NCBI RefSeq assembly: GCF_000281045.1
Contig: NW_008246115.1
Coordinates: forward strand, 209,506 to 273,505
Length of the DNA stretch: 64,000 nt
From: Saprolegnia diclina VS20
Taxonomy: Eukaryota; Oomycota; Saprolegniomycetes; Saprolegniales; Saprolegniaceae
Reading direction: 5' to 3'
The position numbers were made by a program, and so were the translations under genes. This document shows positions 10,478-21,225 of this stretch, one piece after another. The number at the start of each line of letters is the position of its first letter. Position 1 is the first letter of the stretch. Below the pieces are notes generated by a model. That model was not told where the DNA came from. It was given only the letters and a program-made list of their open reading frames with translations, and did not search any database.

Positions 10478-12308
10478 TCAACACGCCGTCGCGGGCGACG
10501 TGTGCACGAGGCCGATCTGCAGCGCTTCGACGAGCGTCTCGACTTGGTAGATCTCCATCACACCGGCATATTTGGCCAGCAACGCGGGTGTGTTTGCATC
10601 GAGCAGCTTGGGAATCACACACGTTTCAACACCAATCTTGGCAGCCGCAGCGAGACGCGGCTCGAGCTTGAGCGGTGGGCGGAGGTGGCCCGAAAGCGCG
10701 AGCTCGCCCAGGAAGAGCGTCCGAGGACGCACCGCTCGCTGAGTCGCGGTGCTCGCCAACGCCACGGCAAGCGCCAAGTCAGCTACAACACTGCAACATC
10801 CAACTCACATCCAAGAACTTAGATCGTACCTGCCGGTTCGCCGAGCGAGTAGCCCTCAGCGACGTTGACAAAGACGTGGTTGGCTCGAAACGAAACGTTG
10901 GCGCGGCGCTCGAGGACGGCAAAGATGAGCTGCAGCTTGTCGTATGCGACGCCGTGGCCGCGACAAGTCGGTTTGTCGACAGCCACCGACGCCAGCGACT
11001 GGATCTCGACAGGTATCGGACGCGACCCCTCGATCGCGATCGTCATGGCGACACCTTCCGACGGCAGCGCCGCCATGCCTACGAAGTCGACGCGTCCAAC
11101 ATATAGGAGGCAAGCAAGGTACCTGGCGTTAAAAAGGCGTGGAGAGGGTTTTGAAGCGGGAGCAACCCCGCATCGGTCATGGAGAAGACGCCGACTTCAT
11201 GCGTCGTGCCAAACCGGTTCTTGGTGCAGCGGAGGAACCGGCTCGCACTCTGCGACTCGCCGTCGAGCTGGACGACGGTATCAACCTAACGCAACCGGCA
11301 CAACAGTGAGACCTCTCTGGTTGCAGGCTGCATGAGAGAGCGCGTACGATATGCTCCAGGACTTTGGGACCTGCAATGTCGCCCGACTTGGTCACGTGGC
11401 CGATGATGATGATCGGAATCGTTGCGCTCTAGTCGTCGTCGATAGATATGTGGATAGCGACCACATGGGCTACCTTGCAGAGATGGAGCAGCTGCAGCGT
11501 GCACTCTTTGACCTGGTTGACATTGCCTGGCGTATGCGTCCACATAAGGATTTTGTTGTACGAACGCGAGAAGGGTAGAGTACCGGCAGGCGACGCGATC
11601 TCGGACGAGTACATGGTCTGGATCGAGTCGATGACGACGCCGTGGCATGGCCGCTCCTTGTGCATCATCGCAATGGTCTCGATGACGTTTTCAATGTTGG
11701 TCTCGCTTGCCAAGTAGAGGTCGCCGCCCGAGAGCTGGAGTCGGTCCGAGCGCATCTTGACCTGCGCGACGCTCTCTTCGCCCGAGACGTACAGCACGCT
11801 GCCCGTCGTTTCTGCGCTCGCGGCCGCCATCATGTGTGCAATCTGAAGCGAGAGCTACGAAGTATCGTCATTAGCGTGTGGATCCATGAGCAGTGTTGCG
11901 TACCGTGCTCTTGCCGACACCTGGTGCGCCGGCGACGAGCGTGAGCGATCCAGGCACGATGCCACCGCCGAGGACCCAGTTGATCTCGGCGTCGGGCAGC
12001 TTGATGCGCGCGACGTTGCTGGTCGCGGGTACCTCGGAGATGCGTACGGGTCGCGTCTGTGTCGTCCAGCCCTTTGCGGTTGTACTCGGCTTGGCGCTGC
12101 GGTGGCGAACGTGCGACGTGGCTTCGTCGAGCGTGTTCCATGCAAGGCAGGCGCTGCATTGGCCTTGCCACTTGGCGTGGACCTGGCCGCAGCTAGCACA
12201 TCGGAAGCGCGCGGCAGCAGTCGTTGAGAAGCGGCGCGCTCCCATGCTTGGTCCGCGCAGGGCGAGGCGGCGCAGCATGTGGCTTGATCGTCGAGCAAGG
12301 AAGTGCAA
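10478..12308 (-). CDS. radA: Bacterial-type DNA repair ATPase RadA/Sms, probably organellar
   Basis: A RecA-like ATPase that in bacteria processes recombination intermediates. Six exons (11904-12308, 11474-11854, 11348-11428, 11123-11285, 10830-11078, 10478-10782) with 44-62 bp introns all ending in TAG give 527 residues. Visible in order: an Arg-rich leader to about residue 33 that fits mitochondrial import, a C4 zinc finger (Cys37, Cys40, Cys51, Cys54), Walker A GAPGVGKST at 127-135, a Walker B region at VVIDSIQTMYSS, the RadA-specific KNRFG motif at about 311-315, and a C-terminal Lon-like domain with GEPAADLALAVALA and GELALSGHLRP. All RadA landmarks are present. The organelle location is inferred from the leader. 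Confidence 0.92.
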
Positions 12309-12766
12309 TCCACACTGCTAGTTGCTAAAATAGTGTTATTTGATCCAACGCCCGTTGGCGACCTTTCATCACTGCTACATGAGACGATGTCGTCCCTGCG
12401 GGAGTGCATCCTTCATGCAATGTACATTCGACTCGCAAGCCGTGCACAACGACGCACGACAATGCGCTGTCCTCGCGAGAGGCATCGTGCGAACACTATA
12501 TATAACATAGCATAAAATCGTGTATACATCGAACACGGTGCGATCGAACTTTCTCGTATTTCGAAGCTACACCTGTTTAAAACAATCCATGCCAAAAATA
12601 CACCTTGTTGCTCGTCAATTAAAAAGAAGAGTGCAATTGTTTCTACAAAATCCAAGTTCTATGCGCATAATAAAAAGAAAGGGAAGCCCATTTTTATAAA
12701 GGACCGTGTCATAAACTGACGTGACCCACGTGGGCGGGCCCACCGACGACGACGAGAACCGGCCCC
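12309..12766. promoter_or_regulatory. Divergent promoter region, radA / acetyltransferase
   Basis: A 458-bp gap between two genes pointing apart, AT-rich in its right half, with no supported reading frame. It must contain both promoters. Confidence 0.5.
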
Positions 12767-13514
12767 ATGCTCAGCACGCCCGGCTCGCTCGTCCTGCGGC
12801 GGCTTGAGCCGCGTGACATCCCGCAGCTCCAGGCGCTCCATGAAGACTGGTTCCCGATCCGCTACAACGACTCGTTCTACCAGAACGCCGGCGACGGCCT
12901 CTGGGAGACGGGCGAGCCGCTCTTCACTCAGGTGGCCGCTGAGCACGACGAGGTGCTCGTGGGCGCGGTCACGGCGCAGATCCAGCGCGTCGAAGAGGCC
13001 GAGGACAAGGCGCTATTGCAGTCGGGCGAGGGCAACCTTATGTACATCCTCACGCTCGGCGCCCGCCAAGACTACCGAAGGCGGGGCATTGCGTCCGTGC
13101 TGCTCGAGACGTGCATTCGCGAGGCGGCTTCATCGCCGCAGTGCGGCGCGCTCTACTTGCACGTCAAGGCCGACAACTATAGCGCGATTCGCTTCTACGA
13201 GAAGAATGGGTTTCAGCGCCTGCGCTTCCTTCAAGGTAGGACTCACCATGTCCCTGCTTCTCTAACGAGCATGCGTAGACTACTACATGATCCATGGGCA
13301 CAACCACAATGCGTACTTGTACATTCGATACATCAACGGAGGCAGCGCGCCGTCCAAGTGGATAGACGTCCTCACGAGGTATTACCTGCTGGGTCGCCCC
13401 TTGCTGCATGACCTCGTCACGTCGCTCGCTAGACCCCTAACGGCGATCGTGTCGTTCTTCAGCCGTCTCTTCCATACCCCTGGCCACGATGAAAAGGCGT
13501 GCTCGATCGTCTAG
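12767..13514 (+). CDS. NAA60: N-alpha-acetyltransferase 60-like (GNAT family)
   Basis: Exons 12767-13235 and 13279-13514 (43-bp intron ending in TAG) give 234 residues. The GNAT core shows VLRRLEPRDIPQLQALHEDWFPI, LYILTLGAR-like strand 4 (read here as LMYILTLGARQDYRRRGIA, the acetyl-CoA loop) and ADNYSAIRFYEKNGF. After the splice, DYYMIHGHNHNAYLYIRYI and NGG match the tail region of NAA60, which acetylates N-termini of membrane proteins at the Golgi face. The C-terminus has an amphipathic hydrophobic stretch near VTSLARPLTAIVSFFSRL that could bind membrane. It converges on the kinase gene with only 33 bp between stop codons. Confidence 0.83.
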
Positions 13515-13547
13515 CTATAGGCTCTCCCCAGATCTCTCAACCCCAAA

Positions 13548-16153
13548 CTAAATGTACCATGCACCTGCCTCGTTGATCCCGCACAAGCTCACCCGCGCAC
13601 CCAGAGCCAGAGTCAACTGCACCGTCTCCTGGCCCGCCACGGCAACTGTAGCTTGCGATCCCTCGAGTCGTCGAACGCACAGACTGGCTGGGAACCAGCA
13701 GCAGCTGAGGCTGTCCTCGGATGCAGCATGGGCAAGCTTGGCGGATCGACAGGCCCTTGGCGGCGACAGGATATGCAGCAGGGACGAAGAATATGCAGCA
13801 GGGAAGGAAGCTAGCGGGGATATCGCTGATCGTCCATATTCTGTTTACGCTTGGTTGGCGACCGTCACCACGTAGAAGCGGGCCCCGTACGGCAGTCGGT
13901 ACGGGTTGAAGTCCTACAAGCCCCGAAATGAGTGCGGCTTGCGGGCTTTGAACCGGTACCTCGGTGGCCTGGAACGTGTCAATAAAAATAATTTCCCCGA
14001 CGACGTACGACGGGTACGCCGTCTCGCCGCCTCTCGCCGCCGCGATCGACTCTTCGGCGAGGTAGTAGTTGGGCGCGCCTTCGTTGAACGCCATGTACGG
14101 CAGCTTGCCGTTCTTGAGGAAGAAGAGCGCCAAGTGGTTGATCTGAAACCTATGCCAGCTCCGCTTCGCCTCGTATTGAGGAGAGCGCACGACGTACGTG
14201 CGGAAACTAATGCGCTGGTGCTGCGTCAAGCCGGGCGTGCTCTGGCGCTTGGGCGTCACGGGCGGACTCAACTCGTGGCCTCGCTGTGGAGACATGTGCA
14301 GCATGAACGGGGACTCGGTCATTGGCGTCGGTGGCGACTCGGTGACTTCTTTGCGCGGCGTCATCACCGACATGGAGAGCGTTGCCACCATGCACACGTG
14401 GTACGTTGACCCGAGCCGGATCTGGTACGGGTTGCGCTCGGTCGTCGCCTCGAACGCTTCAATGTACACGAGGCACCCGAGCACAAAGTTGGGTTTTCTA
14501 GCGCAAAATTCCGTGTAAACGTTGGGAAATAATGAGAAAAATGACCAACCTGTCGTCGTCGTCGTGCTTGGCGGCTTCAATCGACTCTTGTGAGAGGTAG
14601 TAGTGCGGGCAGCCTTCGTGAAACGCAATGTAGTCGCCGAGCGGCGTCGGGACAAACAGCGCCACGCCGCCAAGGGGAAAACTACCGACTGCGCTGAGAA
14701 AAAATGACGAAAAAGCGCGTACCTCTTGTAGCAAATGCCGAGGAGCTCTTCGATGCATTCTTCGTTGGCCTGCCACGCTGTGTTGGCAACGGCGGGCGGC
14801 GGCGCGAGCGTCGTCGTCGTCGGCGGTGCGACGTCGTCCATCGGCAGCTGGGCGAGCGCCTCTTCCAAGCTCTCTTCGTCCTCGGTCAGCGTCGGTGGGC
14901 GCGGCACCGAGTCGTCCTGGAGCACTTCACGCCCCACGTCTTCGTATTCCATGTCGACCATGACGTACTCGTCGCTCTCGGCAGCCCAATCTACGGTTAT
15001 GTTGTCCTCTCATCTCCTTTAGCTAAGATGCATCGACACATACCTTGGTTGACGAGCGCTTGCTTGGGCGACCCCGACACCTCGAGCGGTCCACTCGTGC
15101 TACGTCCATAAGAGCCATGTCTATGAGATGGAGCGTACCTCGGCGTGTCGGTATCGTCGGTCGGCGGCGGTGGCAGCAGAAACGGTGCATTGAAAAACTG
15201 TTCAAACGAGATGCGCTCGGTCGGGTCGCGGCGCAGGAGCCCTTCGAGGAGCGCCGCGCAGTCGTCGCTCACGTGCACGTCAAGCGGCAAGATAAAGTGC
15301 TTGTACTTTTCATAGTACCGCGCAATGTTGCGTCGGAGCGCGAGGTGGTTGGTCGCATGGCAGTTGTCCTAGTACATACGTATCCTACCAGTCATCTTCA
15401 TGCAAAAGATGGAGCGTACGACGACAAGGAACGGGTGGGCCTTGGCGACCATCTCGTAGAGGATGATGCCGACGCTCCAGAGATCGGCCTTGGCGTCGTA
15501 CGACTTGTAGTCGAGGAGCTCCGGTGCCATGTACAAGGGCGACCCAACGACGCTCTCCGCGAGACACTCGTTGGCGAGGCTCCGTGCAAAGCCAAAGTCG
15601 GCGATCTTGACCTTTTGCGAATTCGGGTTGCGGCTGCTCAAGAGCAAGTTGGCCGGCTTCAGATCGCGGTGGATCACGTGCTGCTGCCGAAGGAATTGGA
15701 GTCCGGCCGCGAGCTGTGACATGTAGTTGCGCGTCTGCGCCATCGAGAGGCCGTGGCTCGACTGCTTGATGTAGCTCGAGATGTCGCCGCCCGCGCAGTA
15801 CTCGAGCACGATAAAGATCGACGCCTTCGACTCTTTGGTCGCGAGCAGCCGCACGATGTTTGGGTGGCCGTTCTCGTACTGCTCGACCGCGACGCGCATG
15901 GTCTCGATCTCTTTCTCGATCGACGCGCGCTCCGCCGGGTTGCGCACGAGGCGCTCCTTGCTTATGACCTTGACGGCGACGGCCGCGCCGGACCCGAGGT
16001 TCACGGCCTTGTGCACGGTGCCATACGAGCCGCGGCCGATGGTCTCGACGAGCCTAGACGACGCATGAGCATACCAGCATCAGCAGCAGCATGCGCCCAC
16101 CGGAAGATGTTGCCGCCAACGTTGATCGTTTCCCCGTTCGCATTTGCAGTCAT
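13548..16153 (-). CDS. Atg1/ULK-family serine/threonine kinase
   Basis: Exons 16101-16153, 15420-16053, 15044-15368, 14723-14990, 14550-14681, 13960-14497, 13849-13913 and a last exon ending at 13548 give roughly 715 residues. The kinase domain is N-terminal: GRGSYGTV loop at 24-31, Lys46, EYCAGGDISSYI, HRDLKPANLLLS near residue 150, IADFGFARSL, GSPLYMAPELLDY and DAKADLWSVGIILYEM. These are ULK signatures; ULK kinases start autophagy. The C-terminal half holds two similar units (PLGDYIAFHEGCPHYYLSQ and LPYMAFNEGAPNYYLAEES, each followed by an xYQIRL/xYRLPYG strand), probably paired interaction domains. The last intron is long (about 160 bp) and has several acceptors that keep the frame, so its 3' edge is uncertain. 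Confidence 0.85.
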
Positions 16154-17279
16154 CGTCCCAACCGAAATGGGCTGCGGCTCGATCCTATGCGTTCCGAAGC
16201 CCCAGCAAACTTGATAATATATCGAAAGACACAGGTCCTTTATCCTTTTATACTGCAATGACGTGGCGCCTTCCTGGCAAGACGATGCGACTGAGGTGGA
16301 TCTTGACAACATGCAAAGGGTCAGGTTCCCCGTAGCGATGGCGAACACAGGGCTGTGGACGACCCGTAATGACAACGAATAGTCTATCGTTGTGGCGTCG
16401 TGCGACCGCGGCTTCTGTGCGCGAGGCGCGGGGCCACGAGGGAGGTAATACCGCGACGACGTCTGTCCTTTTTGGCCGTAAAGACGATGGTAAATTACTG
16501 GCGGTAGGTAATTGAGGAAAAGGATCTGGTCACCTGCTCGACGCAGACGGGACGTGCGGGGCTCATGCTCGTGCAAGGACGGACGACTGCGAGCAAGGAA
16601 ACCTCGACTGCACTTCAATCCAACGCACGGTGGCACGCCATGGATACGACTCAGATCGTCGTAGCACCTGCTGCTGTGCGAATGCATTCTAGAATCATCC
16701 GCGAATTCGCCACTCTGGACATCTCCCGCGCATCGGTCCTTCCGTCTGCATGCATGTTGGCGATGAACAGGAGAACGAAAATGCTCAACAATTGAAAAAT
16801 AAATCTCGACAATTGGGACACCCACTCGATGCGACCTTCTCGCATCGTTCCAAGAGCACCCACGCCCGTCGGTGTAGCATGTCTGCAAGCACGTGTTACG
16901 GATCAAACTTCCATGTGCAGCAACTTGTATAGCTTTTCCTGCATGAACAACCTATCGCCTTTTTCCTTCTTCAAGAATATTATTATTAAATTTCGACAAT
17001 CAACCTGACGCAGCATGAATTCGGCCCTGTTCAGAGTCGCGTCGTGGCCAATTAAACGCCGCGCGCCTCGCGTCTTGAGACATGAACGGGCGTCACGCGC
17101 TCTTATTGGCCAAGAATCAGCCAATCCCAGATGCCAACAGCCGCGGCGGCGTGGGAAAAAAGCGTTGAACGCGGTATCTTTTCGAATCTAATCCGCGACT
17201 TTTTTTAAATTCTTATCCGAAGCTTATTGTTTGTATACCCATATAACCCGCCGTCATTCTATGAGGTCATCGACCCGCC
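16154..17279. other. Intergenic region between divergent genes
   Basis: About 1.1 kb without a convincing gene. Near 17045-17110 there are three CCAAT/ATTGG boxes in both orientations, which suits a bidirectional promoter. Confidence 0.45.
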
Positions 17280-18830
17280 ATGTTGCCATTCCCCAATTTC
17301 CATTTTGACCCGCAAGCAACGTCTACCAGCACAAGCAGCATGGCGAGCAATAGCACCAACTCGATGATGACGTGTCCGTGCCCGTTGACGGCCTGCAATA
17401 CGCTCAGCGACAACAACCAGGCGCCCAAGGCCAAGCTGACAAAGCGGCCCTCCAAGACCGTCGTCTGCCTCCGCGAGACGACGGCCTTCAAGCTCTCCGA
17501 GGTCGAGCCCGCGACCAAGACGTCGTCGATGTCGAAAACGTCGACGCCATCGGCCGTGTGCACGTGTACGTGCAACTGCTTCAACGCGGTTGCCTCGGAC
17601 ATTGAGGTGCACAGCGTCAACGTCGACATGGCCCACGACGCGTGGCTCGACACGACGCGCCCGTATGTGCCCGTGTACCAGGAGCTCGTCGGCGCGCAGC
17701 TGTCGCCGACGCCGTCTGCTACGTACTACACGCTGACCGAGTCGGGCCACCGCGGCTTGGAGGTCGCGACCGACCAGCTCCACGAGATGTTCTACAAAGC
17801 CACCGAGTACGTCTTGGAGCACGAGGCCGAGGTCGGCCCGTTCTTCCACATACCCAGTTCGCTCTGGCCCAAGATACGCGCGTCGTGGGCGCAGAGCAAG
17901 CACGACATTATCTCTGGTCGGTTTGACTTTGCGCTCACGAACGAAGGCATCAAGGTGTACGAGTACAACGCCGACTCGGCCTCGTGCCTCCTCGAGTGCG
18001 GCTACACGCAGGACGCGTGGTCCAACGGCGCCGGCATTAACAGCGTCGGCCGCAGCAGCAGCCATACCCTCTTTGCGCAGCTCGTTGCGGCGTGGAAGGG
18101 CAAGACGCTCGACGGGCCGCTCCATCTCATGTGCGACAACGACCTCGAAGAGCGGTATCATGCCATGTACATGCAGTCGGCGGCCGAGGCTGCGGGCATC
18201 CCGTGTCACCTCCTCATTGGTCTCGACGGGATCACATCGACCGACGATGGCCGGTACTTTGACGCCAACCATCGCGAGATCCGCAACGTCTGGAAAACGT
18301 GGTGCTGGCGCACGGTCATGAACCAGGTCGAGGCCGCCGAGAGCGGCAACTTGCCCGCGACCGGCTTTCGCCTCATGGACCTTCTCCTGGACGAAAACGT
18401 CCGAGTGTTTGAACCGCTCTGGACGCTTCTCGCCGGCTCGAAGGCCATTTTGCCGATCCTCTCGACCTTGTACCCGACCAACCCGTTCTTGCTCAAGTCG
18501 TCCTTTGAAGAGAAGGACGTGGCCACGTCCGGTCGTGGCTACGTGGCCAAGCCCGTGATGGGCCGCACGGGCAGCAACATCTCGCTCTACTCGGCGAGCC
18601 ACGAGCTCTTGAACGAGACGGGCGGTCGCTGGGTCGACGACACGATCGTGTACCAGGAGCTCGCGATGCTCCCCAAGTATAAGGACCAATTCGTCCAAGT
18701 CAACACGTGGGCGATCAACGGCCGCTTTGGCGGCACGGTCCTCCGCCAAGACGCGTCCAGCATCATTGGACTCAACTCGGAGATCCCATCGCTCCGCATT
18801 GTGCCCAACCCGACAGAAGCCGTGGCGTAA
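17280..18830 (+). CDS. Glutathionylspermidine-synthase-like ATP-grasp protein
   Basis: A single exon of 516 residues. From about residue 115 it matches the preATP-grasp and ATP-grasp synthetase module of glutathionylspermidine synthase: IKVYEYNADSASCLLECG, GPLHLMCDNDLEERYHAMYM, TWCWRTVMNQ, the nucleotide loop GYVAKPVMGRTGSNI, then VYQELAMLP and WAINGRFGGTVLR. The family ligates spermidine to glutathione using ATP. The N-terminal amidase of the bifunctional bacterial enzyme is absent, as in YgiC/YjfC-type proteins. In its place is a 110-residue Ser/Thr/Cys-rich extension with CPCPLTAC and CTCTCNC clusters that I cannot place. The true substrate is therefore uncertain. Confidence 0.82.
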   Translation: MLPFPNFHFDPQATSTSTSSMASNSTNSMMTCPCPLTACNTLSDNNQAPKAKLTKRPSKTVVCLRETTAFKLSEVEPATKTSSMSKTSTPSAVCTCTCNCFNAVASDIEVHSVNVDMAHDAWLDTTRPYVPVYQELVGAQLSPTPSATYYTLTESGHRGLEVATDQLHEMFYKATEYVLEHEAEVGPFFHIPSSLWPKIRASWAQSKHDIISGRFDFALTNEGIKVYEYNADSASCLLECGYTQDAWSNGAGINSVGRSSSHTLFAQLVAAWKGKTLDGPLHLMCDNDLEERYHAMYMQSAAEAAGIPCHLLIGLDGITSTDDGRYFDANHREIRNVWKTWCWRTVMNQVEAAESGNLPATGFRLMDLLLDENVRVFEPLWTLLAGSKAILPILSTLYPTNPFLLKSSFEEKDVATSGRGYVAKPVMGRTGSNISLYSASHELLNETGGRWVDDTIVYQELAMLPKYKDQFVQVNTWAINGRFGGTVLRQDASSIIGLNSEIPSLRIVPNPTEAVA

Positions 18831-19297
18831 GCTGCGCACCTTATTTAAGTCCTGCGCCACACCAGCCCATTAAGCTTATTGGACGCAGGCGACTTAATAA
18901 GTAATTAATACTTTATATAAGCCAAGTCCTCTTCCTCTCAACCGAGCTACTCTTGGTTCATCGCCGATTGCACAGCAGAGACGGAGGCACTGGCAAGCTT
19001 TTGAAGTGGGCGGCTATGTGTGGTGTATGCTGATGATGAACGGCTTCGACCGCATTGATCGCTGCTTCCCAAGCTCTTGAGTCGTCGCCAGGACACACTG
19101 GGCATCGAAGCCGTCAAGTTTCCTAACGCGATGCCAAATCCTGTGGAAGATGCACCCAAGGTCCTCAGTGCTTGTGTTCGACGACCCTAACCCGAAACCT
19201 ACCCTAGCCCTGCTCACAAGAAATCGCTCCTACCCCTCGCACGCATCGTTCTATTAGCAAATGTACACGCAAGACAATATGTATGCAGTTTACTATC
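18831..19297. other. Intergenic region between convergent genes
   Basis: AT-rich just after the stop codon. No supported gene. Confidence 0.4.
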
Positions 19298-20409
19298 TCA
19301 TACGAGAGCCTTGTCTTCAGCAGGTGCCGTCTCGGGCCGGTCGGCATCCTCCTGTGAGGCATTGTTGGCTCGGTCGTCGTCATCGCCCGCTGCCTCGTCG
19401 TCTTCTTCGCCGTCCTCTTCTTCTTCCTCTTCTTCTTCCTCTTCCTCTTCGTCATGACCGTCCCCACCGTGGTCTTGGCCATCGGCCGTCGCGATATCGT
19501 CGTCGGCTTCGTCGTCGGCGCCAGCGTACAGCCGATCTCGTTCCTCCTTGGTTTGCTGTATGGCGGCTTGGGCTTCCTTCTCGCGGGCTTCGGCCGCGTC
19601 CTTCTCGGCTTGAGTCCGCGCCGCTTTTTCCATCGCCGCTGCTTCTTTTGCTTCTTTGGCCGCAGCGGCCGCCTTGCGCCCGTCGTCGGTCGCCTTGTAG
19701 TACGCGTGCATTTCTTTGCCGGCAAAGCAGAGGAAGAAACCAAAGAGGATCCAAAAGACTGCGACTTGGTACTGCGAAAAGAGGTACAACATCGGTGACT
19801 GACTCAAGCACGATTGAAAGCCGGTCGCGGTCGCGGTCACGGCCTGAAGCGTCCCGAAAAAGCCCCACCTACCTCGGATCGAAACCCGCTGCAACACGAT
19901 GGAGTATGGCGTACCAGCCCACAGAGACGACGCCGTAGATGCTGTAAAAGACCTTGAGCACCCGTAGCCGCCGAATCGGGCGCGGGCCAATCCAGCAGTA
20001 GGCGTAAAAGAGAATTAGAACGTAGCTGAGCCCGACCGCGCCTTGCAGAAAGGCTACGGCAAGTGACATACGGAGATATCGACAGTGCAAACGTACTGTC
20101 GAGGTGGGCATTGCAGGTCGTCGACGCCGCGTTGGTGATGACGCCGCCAAAGACAACGGTCGTGAGGGCGACGCAGACAGGGCCGAGCGGATACAATAGT
20201 AGGATCGGCGCCCAGTACTTGTTTTTGGCTGTGACAAGCGCTTGCTGCTGGCGAATTTCCTCCTCTTCGGGGCTGAGCTAGTTGCGAGAGGATTGTGTTT
20301 GTCATCGAGTTGGTGTGTTGCGATGCAGTACCTGCTTCTTGGCGTGGAGCTTCTTGCGGAGCCGCTCCTTCTCGGCCTCTTCGACCTCTTGGTCGTCCAG
20401 CACGTACAT
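19298..20409 (-). CDS. Multi-pass membrane protein with an acidic cytosolic tail
   Basis: Exons 20332-20409, 20097-20277, 19873-20053 and 19298-19802 give about 314 residues. A charged N-terminal helix (EVEEAEKERLRKKL) leads into four hydrophobic segments: WAPILLLYPLGPVCVAL, VGLSYVLILFYAYCWI, IYGVVSVGWYAIL and VAVFWILFGFFLCFAG. The tail is a long Ala/Lys/Glu coiled coil followed by a polyglutamate run of about twelve and more acidic residues. I do not recognise the family. The third intron only fits with a GAG acceptor, so that junction is doubtful. An upstream frame from 20580 joins this one after a single TAG and could be an extra N-terminal exon. Confidence 0.65.
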
Positions 20410-21225
20410 GGAAACGGATCCGGAAACGTCTTTTTGCTAGTACCAATATTGCACCGACAACACGAGGCTGCTGCAAGCAGCGATGTTGTTCAGGTCATTG
20501 GAGTAGAATTCATTTGCTCTCTTGGGGAGCAGGGCGACCGAGAGCGCGCGCGAGGCTTTGGCGTTGACCCGACACTCCATTCTACATCTCTCTTGCTTTT
20601 GGAAGTCGCAGGAATACTAGAGTATCGGACACGACGAACTGTCCTGTCGCCACATAGGACGCTGTACGAGTCTTGCAGCTGCATGTTGCCGGAAGCAGTC
20701 TCAGATAAACATATCGACGTCAGTTTGCAGACAAACGGCACCGCCAAAGCGAGTGGTGTCTGGTGTCTCGTCGGTGGCGAAGTCGCCGGCCGTAGCTACA
20801 AGCGCATGACGATGGCCATGTCGCTCCTTGTTCAACAGGTGGTTATCGTTGGCGTGCCCATGGTCCTGTGGCCGGGCTCCATAACTTTGGGCAAAGCACC
20901 GATTTTGTACGGGCCGCCTGCTCTTGTGGGCAGCACTTAGTATTACGTCCGTAGTACGAAGAACAGCAATAGTATGCCCTTGGCAATAGCTACAATAGCT
21001 TGCCGACGATGCTTCAACGTGGAGAGGGCGGGAAAGCTGCCAGTCGTCCGGATACCGCACATCCCGCCATACAAATACCAAGAGACGCGAATCCGCCATT
21101 GAGGCATCCGGATACACGCGTCGTGGCAGCACCGCAGAAAGCACAGAAAATCGGCATGTTGAGTTTGATGTGGTTGAGTTTGAGATCTTGTGACCGCAGT
21201 TGCAGTTTTGCGCCCGACCACGCAC
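20410..21225. other. Intergenic region between divergent genes
   Basis: No gene named. CCGGATA occurs at 21048-21054 and 21108-21114, before the LRR gene. Confidence 0.4.
21048..21114 (+). promoter_or_regulatory. Two CCGGATA elements upstream of LRR copy 3
   Basis: Direct copies at 21048-21054 and 21108-21114, 112-178 bp before the ATG at 21226. Confidence 0.35.

Noticed and set aside
13735-13805. Short tandem repeat in the last ULK intron
   Set aside because: A roughly 19-bp unit repeated twice inside an intron; it explains the extra intron length but needs no further function.
16001-16906. 301-codon minus-strand frame upstream of the kinase
   Set aside because: Only its last residues overlap the true first exon; the rest is low-similarity spacer and would break the kinase start.
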